Positions 1 through 9,239 of a DNA stretch of 64,000 bases are shown here, in pieces. The position numbers were made by a program, and so were the translations under genes. Numbering within the stretch: the stretch's first letter is position 1; each line of letters begins with the position of its first letter. The stretch comes from Lycorma delicatula (Eukaryota > Arthropoda > Insecta > Hemiptera > Fulgoridae). Below the pieces are notes generated by a model that worked only from the letters and a program-made list of their open reading frames with translations, was not told the DNA's origin and ran no database searches. The stretch lies in NCBI RefSeq assembly GCF_047948215.1, contig NC_134455.1, positions 351,135,991-351,199,990 on the forward strand. The letters are read 5' to 3'.

Positions 1-2
1 TT

Positions 3-582
3 CCAGAAACGCATCTTCTACGACAAGATGCAATAACACTCAGAGGCTATTACTGTGGGAGATACGATTGTATAACGGATAGTAGAGAGATTGGTGGAGT
101 TGCAATTTTCATGCGGAATGAGGTGTCGGCTACAAGGATACCACTCGCTACCATTATTCTTGTCGTCGCTGTGAAGGTCTCTCTATCCCCTTCAAATTTC
201 ATATTTGAAATTTGTATCTCTCTATGAACTTTGAGTTCAATGCCCTAGAACTGTCAAATCTCTCAGGCAAATCCCATAGCCGTCGTTAATAATAGGTGAC
301 TTCAATGCTCACTATAATTTCGAAGGTTCAACTCTCTGTTCCTCTCGAGGAAATATGGTAAACAGAGTGAGACAAGACTTGGACATTTGTCTACTGAATG
401 ATGGGTCACACACATTCATGTCCTTATCATCTGGTACATTGTCCAACATTGACCTCTCTGTCTGCTCGCCGATTTTACTCCCTCGATTTAAATTGTCTGT
501 TTGTGATGACTTTCACGGCAGTGATCACAGGCCAATTATTGTTGCTTTTGATGTCAAAAGGCTGTTTGGAAAAGGTTGTTGA
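3..582 (+). pseudogene. LINE endonuclease domain (I-like copy 1)
   Basis: This is the endonuclease/exonuclease/phosphatase-fold domain that nicks target DNA to start reverse transcription. The frame starting at base 3 reads a GGVAIF motif near 95-112 and then hits a stop near 224. A second frame from about 292 reads IGDFNAH, LLNDGS and finally DDFHGSDHRPII (ends about 543), which holds the Asp/His pair of the active site. The frames do not join, so at least one frameshift lies between 220 and 292. Identity as an endonuclease is firm; the catalytic state is dead. Confidence 0.82.
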
Positions 583-659
583 AGGTGACAAAAAGGCTAC
601 GCAGATGAATTGTTGAAAAGGTAGATTGGAACGGTTATCATAAAGCCTTCCCTTAACAG

Positions 660-1142
660 TATGACGGTGGCGCGGGCGACCTTGATTAACTTTCCTCTTT
701 TGCGTCCATCTTACTTAAGAATGCTAATAGTTATATCCCATGAACATCGGAAAAATCTAGACGTCCTTCCGTTCCTTGGTGGAATGTTGATTGCCAAAAC
801 CCTATTAGCAAACGACGGTAGGCACTGCGTAAATTTAACCGCAGGCCCACAATTGAACATATAGACTTGTACCGTAAGGCTAGAGCGGTGTGTTGTCGGG
901 TATTCTTGGACGCTAGGAGGGAGTCCTGGAGGAAGTACGTGGAAACCACCTCACGCACTACTCCCAAGTACACTGTATGGAAAAATATCCATGTAATTTG
1001 CGGATCACCAACACAATCTATTCTCGGACTGATTCATGAGGGAGAACTTCTTTCATCATCTTCTGTAGTGGCAAATACCTTAGCAACTTCTTTCCGCTTG
1101 GTGTCTCTCACTTCATTGTATAGTAATGAATTTCAGAGGTAA
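660..1142 (+). pseudogene. Linker between endonuclease and RT (I-like copy 1)
   Basis: Fragments here read VPWWN (about 773-790), a basic stretch with FNRRPTIEH, and ESWRKYVE (about 921-944), followed by VWKNIHVICG near 979. The same succession (PWWN, basic helix, SWQQYV, VWRKVKAICG) is found in the minus-strand I-like element at 44.7-45.0 kb, which identifies it as the link between endonuclease and polymerase. It is split over two frames. Confidence 0.7.
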
Positions 1143-1151
1143 TAGATACAG

Positions 1152-2553
1152 ATGGAAGTATTATCGTTAAACATTGGTGATTCGGTCGGTGAATTAATCG
1201 CTCCATTCACATTCAAGCAGTTGCCACACGCACTTAGAAATTCACGTGATACCTCCACTGGACTTGATAACATTTGTCTCTGTATGCTGTCACCCCCTTC
1301 CTCATTCGGCGTTGCAACATCTATTGAATATTTATAATGATTTGTTCTCTGCACAAGTTTTCCCACCCGTCTGGTCAGAAGCCGTTGCCGTACCAGTACT
1401 TAAACCTGGTAAAGACAAAGCAAGCCTCTCAAGCTAATACCCTGCCTCCTTGACAAGCGTCTTATGCAAAGTAATGAAGAGTGAACCGCACACTTACATG
1501 GTACTTGGAGAGACATGGTCTTCTATCTCCAGGACAGTATGGTTTTCGATAAGGACGATCCTCCATTGACTATTTATTGTCTTTGGAAACAGCTACTCCT
1601 CCTACTATGCCAGCGCCTCTTCTCTATCTTCTTTGATATCAGTAAGGCTTTCAACACGGCCTGGCGGCGTGGTATTCTAAACACTCTCAAAGGATGGAGA
1701 GTAAAGGCGAATTTGTTTGCTTTTATTAGGGGTTTCTTAAATGACCGGACTTTCCGTGTCCGTATTCGGGATACTCTCTCGGGTAGCGTCATCTTGGAGA
1801 TTGGAGTACCTCAGGGTAGGGTATTAAGTGCCACTTTATTTTCTACAGCTATCAACGATATTACTATTTGTGTGCAGACATCTGTCTCATGTTCCTTGTT
1901 TGTTGATAATTTTGCTACACTCATTTCTTCACGTTCAACTGCCACAGCAGAGAGACTACTACAGAACACTATATCTCACCTTGAAGCTTGGTCCAGGGTT
2001 ACCGGCTTCACATTTTCACCTGAGAAAACAATATGTGTAGTTTTTTCTCGTTTTCGGGACTCCTTTATTCCGCGAATAAAGGAGTCCCGAAAACGAGAAA
2101 ATATTAGCAATTAGCTCTCCACCGAGAGCTAATTGCTATATCTGATGTCAGATCTTTAGGGTTATTTTTCGATAGCCGCCTTACGTGGGTCAAACAAATC
2201 AAAGAATTAAAAACAAAATGTTCCAGACTTTTAGTTATGCTGCAAGTCGTTAGCAGTACCAATTGGGGTGCCGATCGGTTATGTATGTTGCGTTTTTACT
2301 ATTCCTTAGTTCGTTCACGTTTAGATTATGGTTGTGTCTCCTACTCTTCGGCACACAATACCGTGCTTAAAATGTTGGACCTTGTACATCATGCTTTCCT
2401 TCGGCTTGCTGCAGCTGCCTTTAGATCAAGCCCTGTCGTAAGCATCCTCGTTGACTGCGGTGAGCCATCACTTTGGAATAGACATGAACTGGTTTTAGCA
2501 TCTAATGCTAAATCACCTGGCTTTTGACCCAGTCTTTGGAAATTCTTATCTTC
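1152..2553 (+). pseudogene. Reverse transcriptase domain (I-like copy 1)
   Basis: The polymerase would copy element RNA at the nicked target. Readable blocks are FFDISKAFNTAWRRG (about 1630-1675), NDRTFRVR, GVPQG (about 1803-1818), then SLFVDNFA (about 1897-1920), FTFSPEKT and, after a break, SLGLFFDSRLTW and LDYGCVSYSSA near 2319-2351. The catalytic box, normally (Y/F)xDD, reads FVDN, so the second catalytic aspartate is lost. Stops and shifts lie near 1437 and 2114. A double palindrome at 2043-2138 interrupts the frame. The 3' end of this block is displaced from RNase H by the SINE at 2567-2847. Confidence 0.85.
2043..2138. repeat. Two adjacent perfect palindromes inside the RT fossil
   Basis: The first palindrome has 28-bp perfect arms (2043-2070 and 2074-2101) with a 3-nt loop. 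The second has 15-bp perfect arms (2105-2119 and 2124-2138) with a 4-nt loop. The left arm of the first and the right arm of the second read as RT coding sequence (VVFSRFRDSFIP and ELIAIS). The two inner arms are inverted copies of these. The order is therefore A, A', B', B. Confidence 0.93.
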
Positions 2554-2566
2554 GAAGATATGAAAA

Positions 2567-2847
2567 CCTTTTCCTTTTTCCTGTTTAACCTCCGGTGATT
2601 ACCTTTCAGATAATACTTCAGAGAATGAGTGAGGATGATATGTATGAGTGTAAATGAAGTGTAATCTTGTACAGTCTCAGTTCGACCATTTCTGAGATGT
2701 GTGGTTAATTGAAACCCAAACACCAAAGAACAACGGTATACACGATCTAGTATTCAAATCCGTGTAAAAATAACTGACTTTAGTAGAACTTGATCGCTGG
2801 AACTCTTGACTTCCAAATCAGCTGATTTGGGAAGCACCCCGGTGGGT
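2567..2847 (-). mobile_element. tRNA-derived SINE ('SINE-1'), nested in LINE
   Basis: Relative to the plus-strand copy at 26151 this copy is reversed: the A-rich tail is at its low-coordinate end (ttcctttttcctgttt near 2571) and the tRNA-like head at its high end (caaatcagctgatttggga). It is bounded by a 13-bp target duplication with one mismatch (gaagatatgaaaa at 2554-2566, gaagatatgcaaa at 2848-2860). It was inserted into the I-like LINE after that LINE was in place. Confidence 0.87.
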
Positions 2848-2860
2848 GAAGATATGCAAA

Positions 2861-3503
2861 TCATTCTCGTTGTACTGCACCTGTGGGTATTCGTACCCAG
2901 CGCTTTCTACATCTTATAATGCACCAATCTTATAATGCATCTTATTATGCACCTTCCGTTTTTCCGATTTATCCGTGCTTTCGTATCCTCCGTGGAGAAT
3001 CAACCTTATTAACTTTATGTTTGACCTCACTATATACAATAAAGAATCAACATCGCCAGTTTACTTTCAACAAATGTTTCAGCATAATTTCTCCAAGACA
3101 AACCCAGACGCGGTAGTATACACAGATGGATCGAAACAGTACGATACCTACATGTTTGGTCTTCCTGGTGTTACGAGTGTCTTTACTGCTGAATTATACG
3201 CTATACGTAAGGCTTTGAATATGAGTAATCCTATGTACCGTCATGTCCTTATTTGTAGCGACTCGAATAGTGCTCCCCAAGTCTTAGAAAATGTTTATTC
3301 CAGACATCCTCTCGTCACCGAAATCTACAATGCAATCACCTAGTTGAACCATCGCAACACACAAGTGAGTTTCTGCTGGATTCCTAGTCACGTGGGGATT
3401 CCAGGTAATGAACGTGCAGATTCCGCTGCTAAAGACGCATGTAGTCAACCATTCTTCACTACTCGTGTTACTACATCCGACTTTATTAATCATGTCAAAC
3501 ACT
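2861..3503 (+). pseudogene. RNase H domain (I-like copy 1)
   Basis: The domain would digest the RNA of the RNA/DNA hybrid. It reads VVYTDGS (about 3111-3131), TAELYAIRKAL (3185-3220), LICSDSNSA (about 3247-3275) and, after a stop near 3342, CWIPSHVGIPGNERAD (about 3372-3420). The four acidic positions of the fold (D in YTDGS, E in AELYAI, D in CSDS, D in NERAD) are all present. The stretch 2861-3100 before it is the damaged RT-to-RNase H connection. Confidence 0.85.
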
Positions 3504-3512
3504 AACTTCACG

Positions 3513-3778
3513 CGAGGTGGCAGGACGACTGGATTGCCACAGTCGACAACGCTATATCAAATATACTGTGTTGCCATGGAATTCCTCCCGCAGGAAAATT
3601 CGCCGAGAGGAAGTGGTCCTCTGCCGATTGCGGATAGGACATACACGAGGTGGCAGGACGACTGGATTGCCACAGTCGACAACGCTATATCAAATATACT
3701 GTGTTGCCATGGAATTCCTCCCACAGGAAAATTCGCCGAGAGGAAGTGGTCCTCTGCCGATTGCGGATAGGACATACG
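3513..3778 (+). repeat. 133-bp tandem duplication
   Basis: The segment 3513-3645 is repeated at 3646-3778 with only one difference that I can see (cctcccgcagg versus cctcccacagg). It lies between RNase H and the C-terminal Cys/His motif and repeats the phrase RIGHTR. Near identity means it is much younger than the decay of the LINE around it. Confidence 0.93.
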
Positions 3779-4000
3779 AGAGCTGCACACGGGTACCTGA
3801 TGTCAGCAGAAAATGCACCGGTATGCGTACGATGCCGCTTGACTGTGCGCCACATTTTTGTGGATTGCATACGTTATGCAGTCTTGCGTCGTAAATTTAA
3901 ATTGCCCAGGAGTTTTCGTCACATACTGGGCAATAAGAAAGACGTTTTGGATCGGGTATTTTTATTTCTCCAATGTATTAATGTTGTATATACATTTTAA
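3779..4000 (+). pseudogene. C-terminal Cys/His motif of I-like ORF2
   Basis: The frame reads LRIGHTR, then CVRC, HIFVDC (about 3817-3870) and ends at a stop near 4000. The pattern C-x2-C-x6-7-H-x4-C is the zinc-knuckle-like tail found after RNase H in I-type elements. The same tail occurs in the second I-like element as CGVC...HLIEEC at about 42.25-42.3 kb. Confidence 0.7.
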
Positions 4001-4286
4001 TAGTGTTCTTGACATTTTATTTTTGTACGTAGTTGTCTATTTTCCTATTTAACTTTTCAGTTTAAGTTTTTTATTTTGTCTTTGTTTTTGGTATTTTAGT
4101 TTGAGTTTTAATTTTGTTTTTAAATTTCTTACGTATTTATTTTGTTTTAATTTTGTTGCCGTATTATCAGATTTTATTTTTATATTTTACATTTTCGTTT
4201 TCTGGGGGATAACATGAAACTGTTTTTCGCCCACAAAAAAAAAAAAAAAGTACAAATTAAAGACATGACTGCCCCAACCTTTTTAT
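4001..4286 (+). other. 3' UTR and A-tail of I-like copy 1, then short spacer
   Basis: T-rich untranslated sequence ends in 15 A at 4235-4249, the junction made by target-primed reverse transcription. The matching target duplicate would be at the element's other end, outside the window. Confidence 0.7.
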
Positions 4287-5160
4287 TTAGCGTTGCGTAG
4301 TTATCTAGACGATCGCTTCTCGCTAGTTAAATATCGCCAGGAGGTATTTAGCTTTTTTGACACTAATTCAGATGTTCCACAGGGTTCTGTGTTGGGGCCG
4401 ATTTTGCAACTGATTTTCACAGTGGATCTTCCTACCCCGGATTATGCTACCGTTGCGTCCTTGCGAATGATACATAGATGTTGGTGGTTGACGGGAATCC
4501 GGCTCTGGTTTCGGAAAAGCTTCAATGGATTTTGTATATTGCCAACTTTTTGTGATTAAATGGAAGATACGGGATAATCCGGCAAAGCTCAAGCACGTTT
4601 ACGATGAGAAGGAAAGATTATCCAAGGGTTCACCTTGACAATGTAGATATTCCGCATTACAACGGCATTCGGTATCTAGGATTACACCTAAATCGTCGCA
4701 TGACATGGAGGAACCATGTGTGGAGAAACTAAAACAGCTTGATGTCAAATTTAAGAGAATGTACTGGCTAGTGGGCAGAGAATCTCAACTCTCTTTGTCG
4801 AACGAGGTTCGACAAAAATTCAACAATGGGGTAGTATTACTAACAGAAATGTGGAAGTTGCCCTGAGATTTCAGCACAAAATTGTAAGGAGCACAGCACA
4901 ACCACTGTGATTCATGAAGATTCTGAGATTCAATAGTACCTGGATATCTCCTTTATTCACGAAGTGATTGGACGTCTGATAACAAAGTATATATCTTGAT
5001 TTAACTATCATGTTAACCATCATGCTTTAAATTGTTTGGACAATGACGAGGACCTCAGATGACTCAAAAGTCTTCACGTGTTGGACCTAGAGATTGGATC
5101 CTAATGGTGGAGAAGATAAGCTTTCTAAATTGAATGACTGTGAGGTTACAGAACAATTCA
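4287..5160 (+). pseudogene. Jockey-type reverse transcriptase fossil
   Basis: The fragment starts LRSYLDDRFSL (about 4290-4325) and reads DVPQGSVLGPIL (about 4370-4406), the motif 4 region of Jockey RTs. The catalytic aspartates that should follow are not readable. After a frameshift it reads YNGIRYLGLHLNRRMTW (about 4660-4710). Short C-terminal blocks follow: HEDSEIQ near 4914, and LNCLDNDEDLRRLK with HVLDL at 5028-5090. It is 5'-truncated, with many stops, and directly follows the A-tail of the I-like element. Confidence 0.75.
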
Positions 5161-5511
5161 GGAGGATGGTATGTGTCTTGAACGGGTTATACTAGGTTAA
5201 TTAGGATTATAATGTATTAGCGGCTTACTATAATTCTGATTATACTTTGTTTACTTTCTGGAGTCTATGATTATTGATGTGTTGATTATAGGTCAATAAA
5301 GAAACAAAAGATATGGAACTGAGATAAAAGTAGGTTGAATTAGAATGTATTTTTTCTGCTGAATCTTAAAATGAAATCAGTTTTTCTTCATCACTTTCAT
5401 CTTTAGTTATGGCCTTTAAAATATTGAGAAACTTCTTAAATAATAGAATACAAAAATAATAACAATAATTACAATTAAAATTTGCAGACATTTACATTTT
5501 CTTTTTTCATC
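5161..5511. other. AT-rich sequence, no gene seen
   Basis: Nothing recognisable. The part nearest 5512 may be 3' flank of the HFHQ-family fossil on the minus strand. Confidence 0.4.
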
Positions 5512-7135
5512 TTAATTTCTAAGACTTCTTAATTTATTTTTTCTTATGTTCCTTTTGTGTTCAGTGAAATCTTCTCTTTTTATCATCCAGCTATAGTCAC
5601 TCATCATAGAGTCATTCCATCTGTCTTGACAACGTTATTCCATTTGCAATATATGTCTTGTTGGAACCTTTCTCCTTATTTGTCTGTGATGTCATCCAAG
5701 TTTAAATCAAAAAAGTCCAAATGAGAATGTAAAAAATTGATTTTCAATGATATTCTGTAACCTAAATTTTTGTATTTCACTAAGAGTTCATTTATAAGCT
5801 AATCATGATTTTTAGCTTTATTCTTTCCAAGAAAACCAGTAACAACATCTTGAATGACTTCCATGCTGTTAGTTCCTCAGGTTTCAGTTTGCTGCCAAAT
5901 ATATTTTCACGAATTAATTTTCTTATTTGTGGCCTGATGAATATTCCCTCTTTTAATTTCACTTAATTGTGAAAAATCCTCCGCTAAATATTTAAAAACA
6001 TCTCCATCTTTATCTAATGCTTTTACAAAATTCTTCATCGGTTTAGTTTTATGTGTAGAGGTGGTAAAACAATTCAATCTGCTTCGACAAGGGGAATATT
6101 GACAACATTTTTCTTTCCTGGGGTAAACTGATTTATTCTTGGCCTATCTTTAACGCGTAGTTAAAGATAGGCCAAGAATAAATGGCCTATCTGTAGCCTG
6201 ACTATCACACAAATATAAGAAACACATATATGTTGTAAAGCCACTACGGAGAACGAGAAGAAGCCCTATTATCATTTTTAAGTCAGCAATTTTTTACATA
6301 CTTTCATATGTTTCTTTCATTCCTACAGTATATGCTACCAGTAAAGAAGAAAACTTATTCGAGTTATGCAGCAACATTGCCTTTAAACTTCTTTTTGATG
6401 AGTCTATAAATAAACAAACGTCAATCATGAATAACATATTCAATATCAGTTCAAATATTAGCCCCCTAACATTATGGCAAGAACAAAATAAATCATCTCT
6501 TCTAAAGTATTTCAGAAAATTTTTGTTTTGATCTCTATGTAGTGAAATTTTAGTAACCTTGTTTAATAAAATCTTAATCCTTGTTTAATAAATTCCATTC
6601 TTTAAGACATGAACCTAGGAGTTATGCATGTTGTTTTGACAAATACAAGTCATGTATTATATCGCTCAGTTCTGCTTGTGAGGTTCAGTATTTGATTCTT
6701 CTGGAATGTAATTAACATCTATTGAAGTTGAGGGTTCGTCGGTTGAGACTTCCGGGGAATCAGAAATTTCTTTTCCAAGAAGTTGGAGCGTTTGGAATCT
6801 GTAAATCAAACCATGAAGTACTGATCTAACACATGAACAAACATTTGGGTATGTAATACTGCTTTTATTGTTTAAATTGAAACCAGTAACATTTGTTAAG
6901 CAAAAATAGCAGTCATCATAATGGTTAGTAGGCTCTTGCAAAATCATAGGTATGCCAAAAGGCAAATGCTCTTTTTTCCTTTTGATCACCGTGTTAGTTT
7001 AACGTAGCACTTGATGCATTCTACATGTGGAGCTCAGGATTTATCTTGGTCTCCCAAGGGACAGTCAAAATATTGTTTGTAAGCAATTTTTAGTAGATTC
7101 AATACTGGGCTTTGTTGACTTTTTATACTGAATTC
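5512..7135 (-). pseudogene. HFHQ/YQGKW-family protein fossil, copy 1 (near full length)
   Basis: Reading the minus strand from about 7135 down, blocks occur in the order seen in a multi-copy protein family I know from insect genomes but for which I know no function. They are HVECIKC (about 7020), KRKKEHLPFGIPM then DCYFCL (6890-6985, within a 107-codon open frame 6666-6989), IDSSKRSLKAMLLHN (about 6370-6415), FLYLCDSQAT (about 6190-6220), NQFTPGKKNVVNIPL (6085-6130), LPPLHIKL, MKNFVKALDKDG (about 6010-6048), EGIFIRPQIRKLI (5915-5955), a degraded YQGKW block near 5645, and DYSWMIKRE near 5580. A stop lies at 5512-5514. A perfect palindrome (6132-6182) sits inside. It is full of shifts and is not a working gene. 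Paired cysteines suggest, but do not prove, metal binding. Confidence 0.72.
6132..6182. repeat. Perfect 23-bp palindrome, 5-nt loop
   Basis: The arms 6132-6154 and 6160-6182 are exact inverted copies. On the minus strand the low-coordinate arm continues into readable coding sequence (NQFTPGKKN), so the high-coordinate arm looks like the added inverted copy. The short word ataggcc recurs just outside the palindrome, near 6183-6192 (as ggcctat), as micro-homology. Confidence 0.93.
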
Positions 7136-7355
7136 TTCCCAGACATAACAAAAAAAATTTGGAGAATTTTTAGAACTCGAGTTTTATTGATTGTAAAATT
7201 CAAAGTGTTTTAATGAATGAAAGGAAACTGAAGTATTACAGAAATATTTACTTTATTATAAAAATAATTAATTTTTAATTTATTAATACTTAATTACTTA
7301 TAATACTTGTACATAAAACTGTTTCACCATGGAGTGCAATAAAATACAGTGTGAA

Positions 7356-7356
<1 letters not shown>
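7136..7356. other. AT-rich spacer
   Basis: No feature recognised between the HFHQ fossil and the CA microsatellite. Confidence 0.3.

Positions 7357-7422
<66 letters not shown>
7357..7422. repeat. (CG)n(CA)n microsatellite
   Basis: A short CG-repeat stretch leads into about 28 CA units. Confidence 0.98.
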
Positions 7423-7423
<1 letters not shown>

Positions 7424-9228
7424 CTTAACAAATCTGGATGTTCAATGAAATAATACCAAAGTTGTTCTGTCATAAAATTCTTTCACTAAATTTATGGCAT
7501 CACTTAAGAAAGAATCTTTATAATATGTGCATGAAAAAAACCACTACCACAAGTAAAGAACACAGCAAGTCATACCAAGAGCTAAACTCATACTGAAGAA
7601 AATTTCATCACGTTGAATTATTCATTAGACTCACCGTCATGTCTGGCTTGACATGAAATGACATCATTCGACTGTTTTGTATCAAACATAGGTCTACAGC
7701 ATGCATCACAATATAAATCAGATGTGAATAAGCAAACATACAGACGTACCAACTTATTTGTATTGTTTGTTCCACTAATGATGTAACAAATATATTTAAG
7801 GAATTGTAACATAACAATGTTATGTGATGGGTTGTTTCGGAGTACATATTCAAATTCATCATATAAAATACTATATAGAATACCAACTCCCTTTTCAGTT
7901 CTAAATTTTATGTTGACCACTGTTATTATTATTCTGATTGTTATTTTATTTAATTATTCCGATTATTTGTTGATTACGGCTGGACATTATAATTATTTTA
8001 TTTTTCAAATCAAATTATTAGGGTTATTTATGCATTATTTTTGAGGAGTATCTCTGGATGCTCTTCTTTCATGTAATATTTGACATAAGATCTATTGTGG
8101 TTTCTATAAGGCAAGCCGATTGTAAATAAAGATTTGCAGCAAAAAAAAAAGTTATAAAATAAAATAAACTGAAATAAGTATTTACTTTAAAATAAATTTT
8201 AATTTAAATTGATAGTAGAAAATGAATCGCATAGTATTCAAACTCACACTAACTGAACCACTCTTTTCTAATTTAAAAACCGAACTGAATACAGAGGTTC
8301 ACAAATATTGATCACTAGTTTAACAGATTGCAACATACACATTAGGAATAAAGAATATATAAATTCTATGTATTATTTTTTGTCTCCACTTTTTTATCAC
8401 TCACAATTAAATAGAGTTATGATAAATAGACGTTTCCATAAATTAATTCAGTATTTAACACATTTTATAATGAAAGGTGTTATTTTTATTAAAATCTTTT
8501 CTCTTAAAAAATTTATTTTAATAAAATATGTATCTTTGTAAAACGATAACTAAATTGTTCTAATGTTATTTCTTTGGAAGGGAAAGATATTTTTTACGTT
8601 GCGTGTGCGTAGTACTCCCTTCAACTACATCGATAGGCTACACGCAATGCGAACACGCTTCGCAAACTGCATTACCAATTACCAAGTCGTGTCTCAGTCT
8701 GTAACAATAAATTCTTAAATCTGTTCGGTAATGAACTACAAAAAAAAAAAAAAAATGTATTAACTGTTTAGATTTCGTTTGTAATGTGACAGGATAATTA
8801 TCTATTTTGAGTTGTAATGAATTATTTTCATCCTTTATGAGACGTGCACGAAAAATTTAATCGATGCTTAATTTTAATACTTGAGAGCGTAAAACACAGT
8901 ATCGCTCTGCAATCGATGTGTACATATATTTTTTATATTCCTTTTACGCAGTGAACTGTTGAATCAATTTAAAAAAATATATATATAAAAATATTTGATC
9001 ACTTAAATTCTGTTCTTTACTTTAGCTAGATAAGTTAGGGATTCGTCCAGATTAAAAATCAAATTTCAGTATTTCACTGTTATCTTTAAAATGATATAAT
9101 CGATTTTAATGTAACTTTAGTATTGTACGAGTATATCCAATGAATTCAACCGGTGATATCGATTTAAAATTGATGCTCAATTTATATCGTTTCTGAATAT
9201 AATACTGCTTTTTTACTTCTGTATACGA
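7423..9228. other. AT-rich region without a recognisable gene
   Basis: Open frames of up to 100 codons on both strands (for example 7618-7920 minus) have the composition of random AT-rich sequence and no motif. Two A-runs (8140 and 8740) might be tails of old retroposons, but no body could be recognised. Confidence 0.5.
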
Positions 9229-9239
9229 AATAAAGTATT

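Larger units (their letters stand above)
1..4249 (+). mobile_element. I-like non-LTR retrotransposon, copy 1 (5' end outside window)
   Basis: Read left to right, this element has an AP-type endonuclease (GDFNAH near 296, GSDHRP near 525), a reverse transcriptase (GVPQG near 1805), an RNase H (YTDGS near 3118) and a C-terminal cysteine/histidine motif. It ends in a 15-A run at 4235-4249. Endonuclease, RT and RNase H in this order is the arrangement of I-group LINEs. The reading frame is broken many times, so it is a fossil. A SINE (2567-2847) and a 133-bp duplication (3513-3778) are later changes. A second I-like element lies at 41.5-46.2 kb on the other strand, but its RT and RNase H differ enough to be a different lineage. 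The start lies upstream of base 1, so length and target duplication cannot be judged. Confidence 0.88.

Noticed and set aside
2043..2101. Interpretation of the perfect palindrome as a transcription terminator
   Set aside because: It lies within LINE coding sequence in a eukaryotic context and one arm is simply an inverted copy of the coding strand.
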